From Siderastrea siderea (Eukaryota; Cnidaria; Anthozoa; Scleractinia; Rhizangiidae): a DNA stretch of 64,000 nucleotides. The first letter of the stretch is position 1; each line of letters begins with the position of its first letter. Position numbers and translations under genes: made by a program. The stretch is from contig OZ034978.1 in NCBI GenBank assembly GCA_964030785.1, forward strand, positions 5,279,001-5,343,000, read 5' to 3'. The notes under the pieces are model-generated. The model did not search any database. It saw only the letters and a list, made by a program, of their open reading frames with translations, and was not told where the DNA came from. Shown piece by piece: positions 31,901 to 43,164 of the stretch.

Positions 31901-32590
31901 AACAAACAAGATAGCTGACTACGGATTATTTGATACTGAAAAACGTAGCCAAGAGATTAGCTGTTAATTTGCGTTTGAAAAGCAGCAGCAGAGTAGCTTA
32001 GCTTGAGGGGAGTATCTCGCACGTTTCTTGCGCAACTTTTTAAACTTTTTTAACAAAATACTAGGTTTTTGCTTCCGCAATTTACAGAAACTCCCAAATG
32101 TTTATGTTCCATTCTTAAGAACTTCAGATCCTTGGTTAAGTTTAAAAACTGCCAATCAGAACAGATACTTAAATGGCACCAGCCTTCGGAGGTTGATACC
32201 ACTTAATATTTTAACTTTATACTGGTATTAGAAGGTGTATTTCGCATTCGTTAAAAAGAGTTACGTCTTTGCGTTGGGTTAAAAGTGTAAAAATACTAAC
32301 ACTACATGTAAAGCAAAATGAAACATACCCTTCTGTACATTGCCTCCCTGTATCTCTATGTTCTGGTCTACTTGATACGTTAGAGTTTCACCTGCTTCCA
32401 GTTTTACTTCTGTTAAACGAGTTGGAGTCGTTTTTCTCAACGTAAAGTACGCACACACAGAAATAACCGCACCCAGGAAAAGAAGTGCTGTTAAGACACC
32501 GGTAACGACGATTTTGGTCTTCCTAGAAGACTGTTTCGACAGTAAACGCTTGCTGTCATTTGTCGGCTCGAGTTCCTTGCTCTTGCCCAT
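25930..32590 (-). CDS. Predicted type II membrane protein, 5 exons, 600 aa
   Basis: The family is not recognised. Minus-strand exons: 32590-32329, 30043-29881, 28606-27664, 27235-27110 and 26238-25930 (stop TAA). All junctions have GT/AG and the phases join exactly (262+163+943+126+309 = 1803 nt). Residues 1-26 are Lys/Ser-rich and presumably cytosolic. Residues 27-51 form one hydrophobic helix (VVTGVLTALLFLGAVISVC), so the rest is predicted extracellular, with many N-glycosylation sites. An RVRR furin-type site lies at 361-364 after a Ser/Asn-rich linker. Exons 4 and 5 are beta-rich by eye, with no stop or frameshift. The N-terminal ectodomain is faintly reminiscent of the vitellogenin/MTP lipoprotein N-terminal sheet, but I cannot confirm this. 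A broken paralogue lies at 47626-48803, and a decayed Thr-rich array follows the stop. The start is the first ATG before the TM helix. Confidence 0.75.
28669..28866. mobile_element. 198-bp MITE in intron 2
   Basis: Inverted 22-bp ends beginning GTATAATTGCTCA(G/T)GTGATT at 28669 and its complement ending at 28866. Located between exons 3 and 2 of the membrane-protein gene. Confidence 0.75.
28869..28956. repeat. Short inverted repeat (GAATAATTGTT ends)
   Basis: AACAATTATTC and GAATAATTGTT bound about 88 bp with a further GGCGAA / TTCGCC palindrome inside. Probably a small MITE abutting the previous one. Confidence 0.55.
30650..30880. repeat. Degenerate ~20-bp tandem repeat in intron 1
   Basis: Many imperfect copies of a motif such as TCCGAAAATTACCGAAGA, giving a run of alternating TTCCGAA-like words. 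No coding function. Confidence 0.6.
31355..31625 (-). mobile_element. tRNA-derived SINE in intron 1
   Basis: The minus strand begins GGAGCAGGGATGGCGCTGTG, with a Pol III A box (TGGCGCTGTGGTGAGAG) and B box (GGGTTCGACTCCC, plus-strand 31560-31572). A tRNA-unrelated body follows, with CCGAGAGGTTTTTCTCCGGG and a tail ending GTGGGTAAACAAATTAC. I associate this arrangement with an abundant coral SINE. The two boxes are Pol III promoter elements; this is not a functional tRNA gene. Confidence 0.85.
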
Positions 32591-32984
32591 AGCGGAGCTC
32601 TGGCCAGATGCGTATGTTGTTCAGTTCAGCTAACAAATGTGGGAAATGTATATTGTGGAGGTGCAGATAAGACGGCTGTTTATATGTGATCTGTTTCAGC
32701 GATAAAGGACTTGTCGTCATGGCAGTTACAGAAACAAGGAGATGTTCAGTCAAACAGGATGTTCTTTTAAAGGCAGCTTCGCAAACTTCCGTTTAGCGCT
32801 TTTTTATGGAGAAAAAAGGGAAATATCATTTTCTCCAATGTCCAGCGCGCAACCTCAATGTCATATGTAATAAATCGAATACCAAAGGATTCTACATCTG
32901 AGTGTTGAGAACTATGAATAGGGATTTGAATGTCGCACGATGTTCGATACAACTAAAATATGAGCGGAAGCGGAAATAGATTAC

Positions 32985-33066
32985 ATGAAATTTGCTTATG
33001 AGTAAAAGATGAGGAAGCAGAAACTATGTTTTGCTTCCTCATCTTTTAGTCATATGCAAATTTCAT
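32985..33066. repeat. Hairpin, 34-bp stem
   Basis: ATGAAATTTGC...GATGAGGAAGC pairs with GCTTCCTCATC...GCAAATTTCAT around a 13-14-nt loop. The same hairpin recurs at 43165-43277. Confidence 0.8.
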
Positions 33067-35400
33067 TTCATATATTTCCGCTTCCCCGTCTTTTCGTTAT
33101 AGGCAAATTTCATGGTTTACTTGTATAGGACATCTTTTAGTTGTACGACATTCAAATTCCTATTCATAGCTCCAGCACTGATGTAGACACCTTTGATACT
33201 CGATTTCAAACATTGATGTCGTGCATTCGTCATTAATGTAATAAAATTTCGAATTTTTGTCCGAAGAAAACCGCCACATATCCGTTAGGAACTTAAGCGA
33301 GGTTAGTCAGTTGCTATGATAAAGCAGATATAAAAGAAATTTTGTGAACTGAAAGAAGTTTTCCTGCGAGTTGTTCGCACAGATAATAAGTTTATTTGTT
33401 CAGATTCCTCTTCACATTCCTCTTTAACCGCTGTTACAGCTTGCAAACAGTGATTTTGCTCAGAATAACACAAAAACATTTTTTCGTGACCGAAGAACCA
33501 ACGACTGAAAACTGCTTTATCCAATGAAAAGCTACGAAGTGTCGTTGTTTTGATAAAGGTACTTTTTCGGAGAATATTTTGTAGTTTTCTCTTTTATTTC
33601 CAATGCAACTTCTTGCTGTTTTTAAAACCGCGGAAGTTAACCTTGTTTTGCCAAAGAGGGCCCGTGTAAAAACTTGACACATTTTCCTTAATCAGCTTTT
33701 CGACTTAAAGATAATCGTTGTTCTTTTTAACCGTTTAACCCTGTCAACTCTATAGGAAAACACGACTCGTTAGCTTTGTTCTTTATTAGTCAGATGCTCA
33801 GAAGACTCTGATTTGCATCTGTGACAGTATACGAAGAGTTGATCGAGCGGATATCCTTAAGAGAGAGAAGCAATTCAAAAGGCAGTTCACGAAATTTCAA
33901 TGTCAGATTAGTTTTTCAGCATGGTTACTTGAAATCCGAACATCCGGAAGAAATAAACTGAGGTCATGTCAAACATATTTTTTAAGATCATGCAGCCTTG
34001 TTGTCTCATCACCTCTATGTGCTACATTAATGGAAAGAGAATTATCTATTACTGGTGGCCCATTTTGCTCTGAAGTGAAATTTCGTCGCAAGAAAGTGTC
34101 GGCCTGGCTAAGCTGTCTTGCCCGCCGAAACGCGCACGTGTACATGCAAAAACCTCAGCCGGTTTGACCCGGGGAGCCGGCATTGCGATGCTGGGATCCC
34201 AGCTTAAACCCGGGCTGAGACTGTTTCACGAACAAGTTACGAATTTAGTTGATTTTTGATGTGTCGACGGAAATGCCGAGGTCTTGGTAAACCCAGCTGT
34301 CCCAGCTAACACGGAAAGCCCGGCTCATCCGTGCAATCGGTAAAGCCCCACAATTTTAGCATGGCAAACAGAAATGACGCTTTTGTTACCCAGTGTTAAA
34401 TTAATAAAACACTTCTTCATTTTGTTTACCACACAAGTACAAGCCAGTTGACTTCTGATACTCGAATCTTCAAGGGAAATGGAAAAAGGTTCGAGTTATG
34501 GGGAGCACGAGTCATCAAAAGAAAGCATCAAAGGACCAGAATCACAGAAATTAAAGGAATCAGCCACCCAATGCTACCTTTATTTAGTCCGAAACGTCAG
34601 CTAAACTTCTGACACTAGAAGGCAGAAATATACCGAATCAAGTTTAACGTGATTAATCCTTCGTAACTCTCTTTGGCTTACACACAAATGCAACAACTAC
34701 CAAAGCTTGTTTTCGAGAGTGCTAATTGTAGTCTATTTTAATGCATAACACACGCATGTTTCAATGGACAACAGTTGTCAAACAAGGTTCAAATTATCGA
34801 GGGTAAAATAAGTAAAAAAATTAACTGAACGAGAGGTTCGAGTTATCGAGGGTAAAATGTGTGGAGCAAATCCGGGGAAAAATCTATTTTGGTTCGGCTA
34901 AGCGCGAGCTTCGAGTTACCGAGGGTACGAGTTATCCAGTCAATTGTAAGTGCGAGGTGCAAAAAATAACGTGTAAGTTGCTGTGTCGAGAAGACCTAAA
35001 ATACTGCGTGACTCAGAAGCGCATCATTAAACATAATAGTCCAAAACAAGGTCCCCTGAGAACGGATTATTTTTTCTTAAGCTTGGCTAAACGCCGGTCA
35101 TTCTATCTCATGACAAATTAGACATTTAAGTTCCCTAAAACAGCTTAGCTGCTATTCTGAACTGAACGATGTCAATATTTACTGAACTCAACAAGTCTTA
35201 GATCTAGACCTGTAGATATCTAGGAATTAAGCAAAGAAAAGATTATCTTCCGTGTCAAGGGATTAATTGCTAACGGCACCATCGCGTAGCTCTCAGGGCC
35301 TAAAATCAGAAGTAAGCATCAGTTTGAAATTTTGGGCTCTCAGTCTCCCTAGGGGAATGCGCTGAATGGCAACCGCTTCGAAATAATTCAGCTGTTTACA
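32985..35400 (+). repeat. Duplicated non-coding block A
   Basis: Direct-orientation homologue of block B (43165-44850), with shared tracts at 32985-33720 and 34590-35390. Bases about 33760-34590 are extra here. It contains several copies of GTTCGAGTTATCGAGGGT. It begins about 400 bp upstream of the membrane-protein gene's first exon, so part of it may act as its promoter region. No gene supported. Confidence 0.75.
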
Positions 35401-36830
35401 GCGTTTCAGAGAACAGGTGAAATCTTAGCCGTATCCTCCAGGCTACAAGACCAAAACTCAACCATCTAGATCGTCTCTAATGATATTTGAATCTGTTCTC
35501 CCTGTATCTTGGAGAATGAATGTTGTTCAATCAATTGAAAATGTCGAGGAAAGTTTGTTGTTGTCTTCCCTGCGCTATAGAGCTAAGCATCGCATTTTGC
35601 AGGCTGGACTACTGATCAGTTAATAACCAATCATTGACCAATATACCACAAAGGAAAATAATGACAGCGTGAACACCCAATCGTATAAATAAATACCCTG
35701 TCCCTCATAAGCCCTTCACTGCAGCCATCACCTATATCGCAGATCTTGCACCCTCTACATGCACTGTGAATTCAGCCAATTTTAATTTGCTTTTATATAA
35801 AAAGGCTTAAACTTAGAATGAATAGTTCATGCTATATCCGTTGTGATAACTTTTGCTCACTGATTCAGTGCGTAATGAGAACTCAGCTGTACATTAAGTG
35901 CACAACAGCAAGTCTTTTATGGATGTAGAGATCAAAGCAACGCGCACAGCCTGGCTAACTATGGCTAACTATGCTTGTGTTCAATAATAATGTTGAGTAT
36001 TTAGTACACAGGGAGCATCGTCTGCTAAGTTTTCTTCCATAAATTTTAAAAGTTTTCATTTGAAATCCAATTCAGTGCTCACCTTGTTCAAAGAGGACAT
36101 CAGCTGTGGAAAATCTGCCATTAAATGTTGCTCAGAAATTAATATTGGATTGTTTATCGTGAGTTCTGAATAAGAGTCAGGGTTGACTCCAAGTTTGCAT
36201 ATAATATAGTAAACAAAGGAATTTTTGGTTTGGAATTAGTTTTTGTGTTTGATCTTGCACTGACTTCAGTAATTATTACTAGGCTTTTAGGGTTAAGCAC
36301 TGATTTTTTGGCTACACAGAATCGCTACATCCAAGCAACCCTTACGCCTCTAACACACTGTTCATCTCTTGAAACCGAGCGCTCGCACATACGCGCCTTT
36401 TTAACGTAGCAATCAACTTGAAAGGCAACGAATTTTAAAATGAATGACACACATATAAGTGCAAACAGAAATAACCTGCAGTTGGCAAGTAAACTGGCAA
36501 GAGGAAATTTGCAAAACGAAATTGACACGAAGGACAATGGGAAACTTCAAAACTATACGCTGCTTAAAGAGTCTGACCCACCCAAGAGCCTTTGCGCGCT
36601 TACCTATGTTCAGACGCCATTTTCGGGGCACCCAAAACTCCGGATTTCATCGTTAGAGAAAGTAATCCTTCTCCATCGAGCGGTAATTGCACAAAGCAGC
36701 CTATATTTTCACATAAATATTTTCGTCGTTTATTGTTCTTTCTGTACTGTGTATTATTTGTGGACAATCGCTACTTTCCGAACGGTAATCGAGTGGGATT
36801 CTGTGCCTGTTCAGAAGTTCCTCCGTCGCA
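35401..36830. other. Non-coding gap
   Basis: No repeat or gene recognised; the last 400 bp precede exon 1 of the transposase-derived pseudogene and may hold its promoter. Confidence 0.35.
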
Positions 36831-39800
36831 ATGGCGACGAATCGTCTCAAGATGGGACGTCCACGGAGGCGAGAAGGAATCAAACGACTCAAATTGCGAG
36901 AGTCAACGTTTAATCTGTGGAACGAGCGAAAGGAGGCTCTTGGTCTTCGAAGAATTACAAACAGCGAGTTCGCCGAAATGCTTCTCCATCAGCATTTCAG
37001 TGCCCGTCAAGAACGCGCTCGATCTCACCCGGGATCTCACCATGGTCGTGGATCACCACATTCAACACCTTCTACTCCGAGGCGAGGTAAGAAAATGTTT
37101 CTAACCTGTTATCAGTAAATTGGCTTCTTTGTTGTGCTATCCAGTCAATGCTCTAGCTGGCAATAAACGATCTTGTATCTGAGTTATATGCGTGACAAAT
37201 GTTGAGTAGTCTGTGTGACAATGTTTTGAATTTATTCACAGAGAGAAAGGAATTGTTCCTGCAGTCAACGCCAGTTGGAACAAGACGCGGACCTGAGGAT
37301 TTATCAGTGTCCCCGTAACCCTTTACCAGTGCTTCAGACAACACATCTGTTAGCAAGTGAGTTCTTGTTTCTATCTGAGAAAGCAGTGAGAGTACTTTGA
37401 AGTCAGTGTGTATGTTTGGCAATATTTATTATTTGTCACTTTCAATGTGAAATCTTGTGACATTTTTCGGACCTTCGAAAAGTGCGGCATGTACTGATAT
37501 GGTCTATTTCTGGTGTATTTAGCACTGAAGTTGATGTAACTGGTAGTTCCACGATCCACTCTGAAGCCCGGAGAAGAGCTCGCCACATGTCACCAGACTC
37601 TTCTGGAGCAGGTCCAAAGTTGGAATCCCTGCTTCTCCACTTTGGAAGGAAACCCTCACTCAGAAGTTGTGAGCGATGAGGAGTAAGAGAGCTTTACCTT
37701 TTCATCTATCTACCTATTATGCTTTATTGTGTTGATTGATTTGTTATTGGTTGGATTTACAGGTATTTTTGTATATAATTTTCCTCATGTCACACACCTG
37801 GCAGTTGAACTAACCCATAGGTGGAGGGGGTAATGCTTTCAAAGTAACTTTGAATTTATTTGACTGACCCATCAGTTACACATGGTGGTGTCTTGCTTGT
37901 GTTTCTTGTGAGAAGAGCAGAGGTTTTTATTTGTTCTTTGTTGTGTTATCCTTGTATTGTGAATAATATTTTAGTATAGTTCAATATGCGATCCTTACAG
38001 TGGCCCTTATTAAAAGTGAGAATCCCAAATTTCTTTCATATTTTCATTAGAGTTCAAATATATGTATTTTTCTCTACATTCAAATTGAAATATTGTTTTG
38101 TTATGTATCTGCATGCCAACCGCTAAATTCATGGGTAAGATAATATAGTCCATGCAAGATATGCTGAGACAAAGCCGGGGACCATAAACATGAAAAAACG
38201 AATGAGACCAATATCTGGGCTTCTTAACCAAACAAGCTTTATCAATGGAGGATTTTTAACATGGCTTTACTGCGATTCACTGGGCAGACAGACAACAGGC
38301 AATCTTGAGCAGGCAAGGTATTGGCTTGGCTTGCCTGTGTGAGTATGCTTCATCATGCACACGAGGGGAACCAGCCATATTTGTAATTACTGCTTGACTA
38401 TTTTGCATATTGCTTCTTTCAATTTAGAACCTAACTGTTTTGCAGGCTGGGAAGATCAAGGGCTGTGAAAAACTCTTGCAGTGGGTTGAACCAGTGCGAA
38501 ACCATTTTTGGCACTGTGCGGAAACATGTGATGGAGATATTGAATTGCTGAAGGTATGCGACTTTCATTTTGGATCAGGTTGTTCGAATTAACATTTTGT
38601 GACAAGTTAGAGGATTCAATTTTATGTTGTGGCATCTTATAAAATAAGTATTATGTCTTCCTTTTAAGGGCAAGTGGTTAGGGATAATGCACCATGTCTG
38701 TGGGGAGCATGAGTGGGATGGAGCTACTTGTTCCCATGGACCACTGACTGAAGTGGAAGGTGGCAAGGAGTACTTAGCCATGAACTCCAAGGCTGCAAAA
38801 GAGTTGCGGAAGATCGTGTTGGACCATGAATAGTTAAAGAGTCTGGAACACTATGTGTTATTCAGGTACATTTTGGGAGAACAGTTTTTTGATGACACTC
38901 ACATCAGACCTTTTAGATGACTTAATGCATATCCATCGCTGAATAGATCTGAATGGATGTACATGTACCTTTTCATTAGAGTGGCTTATAGTATCCCCTG
39001 TTATATGGCGTGGTCTGTGAGCACTCAAAATAAAGCCAGTCCTGCTATGTGATTTGTAACCTGTGTAGGCAATATGCTTGGTTGTCTGTTACATAATAGT
39101 AACTTTTTATACAGATCGCCATCGCCTATTGGTGGTTTTCTACAAAGCAAGCCTTGTCTGAAGTAAATCAGTAGTAATAAGTTAAAAATTAAAAACTGTA
39201 CCTGTCAGTACAGCTGGATCTTGACTTTGTTTTGGTCCTAATTTTGTATTAAAATAATTTGGCCAATATTCCACCACCTTTATCTCATGCTTGACCAATA
39301 ACCCATATAATTTATTATGTATCTATTTAAAAAATGACTCGAATAATGGCTTAGTCTTGAATTTTTGTTATTTTTATCTGAACTAGGCATACAAGCAACT
39401 TCAATTCGATGCTTCTGAAGTATGCTCCAAAACGGATTGCACTTGGGTAAGTTCATGTTCATGTAAATAGAAGGAAATCTGTTGGGAAAAAATTACAATC
39501 TAGGATGATAGTTTGTTGGGAGACAGGTTATGTTGCCCACACCATTTCCCTTGTTCTTCTGCTTCAAAGTATACAATAACTTCAACTGAATGTTATAATA
39601 TGTTTCAGGTATGAGGCCTTTACTGGGCAGATTTTGTTAGCAGCCCTGGACCACAACTTCCATGTTTTCCACAAGACCCTGGAAGGGCAGTTCAAAAAGA
39701 TCTATTCCAAACGTTCAGGAAACTGGAGAGTGGAACCTGTGAAGGAACCCAAGCAGTATCCTCATTTGGCTTTGCTTCAGGGAGACATCTTGCGACATCG

Positions 39801-39936
39801 TGCAGAATATAAAGATCCCATTACCAGGCACATTGAAATCTCCCCATCCACCTTGCACCAACAATAGCTATGAAAAGGGCCCCTTTAAGTGAAGAGTTGG
39901 TCAAAGCTAAATTGTCACGCTTTCAGACTCAAAAGA
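36831..39936 (+). pseudogene. Transposase-derived host-type gene, multi-exon, damaged
   Basis: Exon 1 (36831-37086) starts MATNRLKMGRPRRREGI and has a conserved STFNLWNERKEALG...SEFAEMLL segment. Middle exons (about 37241-37680) are uncertain in frame. Then: 38446-38553 (NHFWHCAETCDGD), 38669-38865 (KWLGIMHHVCGEHEW, then a C-x-H), 39387-39446 (NSMLLKYAPKR) and 39609 onward (ILLAALDHNFHVF). All four late exons have GT/AG sites and joining phases. An in-frame TAG at 38831-38833 splits the gene. A 1-nt shift near 39850 gives an early stop at 39865-39867; the other frame continues to 39936 (MKRAPLSEELVKAKLSRF). The C-x2-C / HHV / H / C-H pattern belongs to a family I associate with DDE transposon-derived proteins; the superfamily (perhaps Kolobok-like) is uncertain. 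Confidence 0.65.
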
Positions 39937-39965
39937 AACCAGAATAGGTGTTAACAGACTATTTA

Positions 39966-40290
39966 GCAACAGGGTTCCCACGGTCAGGGAAAAGTAAAGG
40001 AAAAGCAGTTATCTTTCAAGGTCAGGGAAAACTCAGGGTATTTTCCATCACGTCAGAGAAATTCTAAATTCTTTGATTTTGTGAAAAGTCAGGGAACTTT
40101 ATTTTCAGTTAACCAGATATATATTTCCAGATATGGGAAGGCCTATAGTTGTAGAAATTGTCTATTAGTGATTTGGTTTTTATGATTTCATACCATAGAA
40201 GCCATCATAATGGTCATCCTTTGTTGTCAGGGAGAAGTCTGTGAAAAGTCAGGTATTGATTTTGTCCTGATGGGTAGTGACCTGGGTAAC
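39966..40290. repeat. GTCAGGGAAAA-rich interspersed repeat
   Basis: Starts AGGGTTCCCACGGTCAGGGA and has several GTCAGGGAAAA-type words, ending near a degenerate complement (GTAGTGACCTGGG). It resembles a widespread hAT-like non-autonomous element, but the ends are imperfect. Confidence 0.5.
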
Positions 40291-40740
40291 TAAACTAAGA
40301 ATGTTTGTTTTACTGGTTGATCACTGTTTGATCTTTTCAACGTGACGAAAATTCGAATTTTGTTAAAATGCTTTGTCTGTAAATATTAACATTGTCTATC
40401 AAAATTCCCAATTTTTTTATTTGGAAATACTTCAGTGAAATAAAAAGAAATAAATATATCAGAAATTTCATTCTCAGGAGACAAGACTGAGAAAGAATTG
40501 AAGTCTTTATAATTATGATATATATGCACAACATTATATGATTCATCAAGTGTACCAAATCTACGGACCTATAAGCTGCACTTTACAGTATAATGATAGC
40601 CCAGAATATTTACAAATAAGTTTACCGGTAGTAGTCAAGAAAAAACTTGTAGGTTGAAAAAGTACTTTGCTTTAACACTAACTACTCTCCAACTGTTTCC
40701 AGACTTATCCAGTTGACATGTTACATTGGGTGTGTGGGGT

Positions 40741-40757
40741 GGGGGGGGGGGGGGGGG
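40741..40757. repeat. Poly(G) run
   Basis: Seventeen G residues, immediately after GTGTGTGGGGT; a possible assembly or polymerase-slippage artefact region and potential G-quadruplex. Confidence 0.8.
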
Positions 40758-41115
40758 AGAGAAGGGGGGCATTTTTTAGTTTTTCTATTTTCAATAACAT
40801 CTGGTAATCACAATTAGGTCTTCAATCCCCATTTCCAATGGAATGGAAACACCAATGAGAATGTTTCCTTACTTGTCACAGCCTACAAGCAAACTCTCTC
40901 AGACGGGTGGGGGTAAGAGAGCTTGCTGGCAGGCTGTAGTGATCACTCACATACTTCTTATTAGCCATATGCATCATAATACATTGATATTTCAAAGCGA
41001 ATTCACTGTCACCGATGAGCCTTAAAAGAGCAACACGACAGAATCTTTTTAGAATCTTGGGAAAATAGTAATTTTGTGAGGAAATAAGCGCAAAATGCAC
41101 TTTGTTTCAATGCAC

Positions 41116-42238
41116 CTATGCACGGCGAAAGCCCATGTAATTGCCATTTGGAGCTGGATAAGCTTGCCTAATGGTTGTAACTACACAAGACGGCAAAATT
41201 TTTCGATTCCCCCTTCCAAGTTTTCCATATTTCCACAACGTGTACTGCCGGTATGCGGCCTTCCGGTAACTTTGAGTGGAGTAATCAGGCTCATCTGCAC
41301 GGATGTCACACCTGGCTGTTATTGCCAACTGTAAAACTTCCCGATCTAAACAGGTGGTGTTGAACATTACATAGGAAGTAACACGGGTTCTTTTCTGGCA
41401 GCAAACATTTTCCTGCTCGTCCTGCATCCCCCGGCACACTCCACAAATACACCATCGTTCTGCGTCATTTTCCGGTTCTGGCGGCTCCGACTCTGGATCA
41501 TTTGCTCCTGTTAGTAGATCTCTGGCGTATTCTACACTGCCACGGCCTTGGCTCAGTACCCTGATGAGAAGGGTTTCCTTTTCAACCTCTGATAGCTTCT
41601 TCACAAACTCCTATCGTATAAGACGGGAACAGAGAGACTTCAACTACAAACAATTTGTCAACAAGTGCCAATTTTTCTCACTTGCTTGCGATAATTTGTA
41701 CTAAACTTATGTTTACCTTTATTTCATTCTCGGACTCTTCTACAGCTCTTCGGTGGCGTGCATATGCGCTCGAGTTGTTGAATACAGGCTGGACTTCAAC
41801 GGCCCTATTTTAGCAGGCAGCTTTGCTCGTTCCACACTGACAACTCGACGTGCATTTGCAGTCGGCATTCCGAAACGGGCAGCCTGTCGACCTCGCACTC
41901 TTCTTTCGGCTACATGTGTTTTTGCAGCGGCAAACCTACAGTGTCAGAGCCAGTCTCGTTTTAGTTTTAAAAATAAACATCGGAAGAAATGTATATTATT
42001 ATTTTGAAGCGGATAAATGTAAAGCTGGGATGATTTCTTACCACACGAGCGACAACAGCGCTGATGGGTCCGGCGACTGAATCACGGCGAGCCGTGGTTC
42101 GATTCGGCTCACGTTCACTGGCGATCCGTAAGCATTTACAGCAGGACGATCTGCGTATTCATCTCCACTTAAATTGTCGCCAGTGATATTTAGAGCTTCT
42201 TCGCTCTCGCTCACTTCCAGTTGCATCCTTTCCGCCAT
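41116..42238 (-). pseudogene. P2X7-C-terminal-like protein gene with Cys-rich exon, damaged
   Basis: Exon 3 (41610-41116) encodes the P2X7 C-terminal-type domain: WCICGVCRGM, ENVCCQ, CLDREVLQLA, AYRQYTLWKYGKLGRGNRK, IPSCVV and a YMGF end. Family members have zinc-coordinating Cys residues. Exon 2 (41935-41717, 73 codons, phase 0 at both ends) is a Cys-rich CXC-like module (VCRCKNTCSRKK...CKCTSSCQCGTSKAAC). It is immediately followed by TAA where AAA would be expected. Exon 1 would be 42238-42042 (MAERMQLEVSESEEAL), but its consensus donor leaves it one base out of phase with exon 2. A stop plus a phase conflict argue for decay. Splice sites and domain motifs are seen; the function of this lineage-expanded family is unknown. 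Confidence 0.65.
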
Positions 42239-42728
42239 ATCGATGAGAAGAATCTCGCGCGCTGAAGGACACTGAAAGCTATACCCAAATATGGGAAGAA
42301 TACAACGGTGTCCCGGATAATAACAATAATAGAAGCGCGCGTTGCAAACTGGGTGGGTCAGACTCTTTAATAATTATATTTATTATATGGCCGTGTCTCA
42401 CAAGGACTGGGAACTACCGAATTCACGAATTTGATTGGCTGAAATCGATATTGACCGCGGTCCAGATTTTCCCATCTAGACCGGCATCTGGACCGGTTAC
42501 ATTTTGCGGTGACAAAGGTGCAAACTAAACTACAAAAATACTGACTATTTCCTTCTAAAAATACTAAAATGAAGCGCCAACAAGCCTGACGAGAAAAAAG
42601 GTAGAGGACGAGCAAACTTTGGCAGATTTAAGTTCAGCTCATCGACTTTTGCAAGCAAAATGTCAGCTAGTACGAACCATTTACATTAAGCGAATTAAAG
42701 TTTTCTTGTTTGGCCATATAATAAACAT

Positions 42729-42863
42729 CTTATTAACCGAGCTTAGTCGGTCTGTATGGGAGAAACTTGACGTCGGTCGTGCGTACAGACCTCACTGCGT
42801 TCGGTCTGTACTCACGACCTCGGTCAAGATTCTCCCATACAGACCTCCTGCTCGGTTAATAAG
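42729..42863. mobile_element. 135-bp MITE with CTTATTAACCGAGC ends
   Basis: Inverted ends CTTATTAACCGAGC / GCTCGGTTAATAAG, followed inside by GGTCTGTATGGGAGAA and its complement. The whole unit can fold into one hairpin. Confidence 0.8.
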
Positions 42864-43164
42864 AGGTAAATTTTATTCGAAAATTGATTCATATGGAGTA
42901 TGTTTTGTCTCATTCACTGAGAAACGAGGTTCGAGTTATCGAGGCTAAAATTATAAAAAAAAAATTACCTGACTGAAGGGAAAAGAAATTCACTTCGAGT
43001 TTAGCCGGGGCTTGAGTTATCGAGGGTTCAAGGTGTTGAGGTTAAATCTACGCAACTTGATCTAGAGTAAATGTATGGAGCCAATGCAGGGAAAATCAAT
43101 TTTGGTTCGAGGTAGCGCGAGCTTCGAGTTACCGAGGGTTCGAGTTACTGGGAGCCAACTGTAC

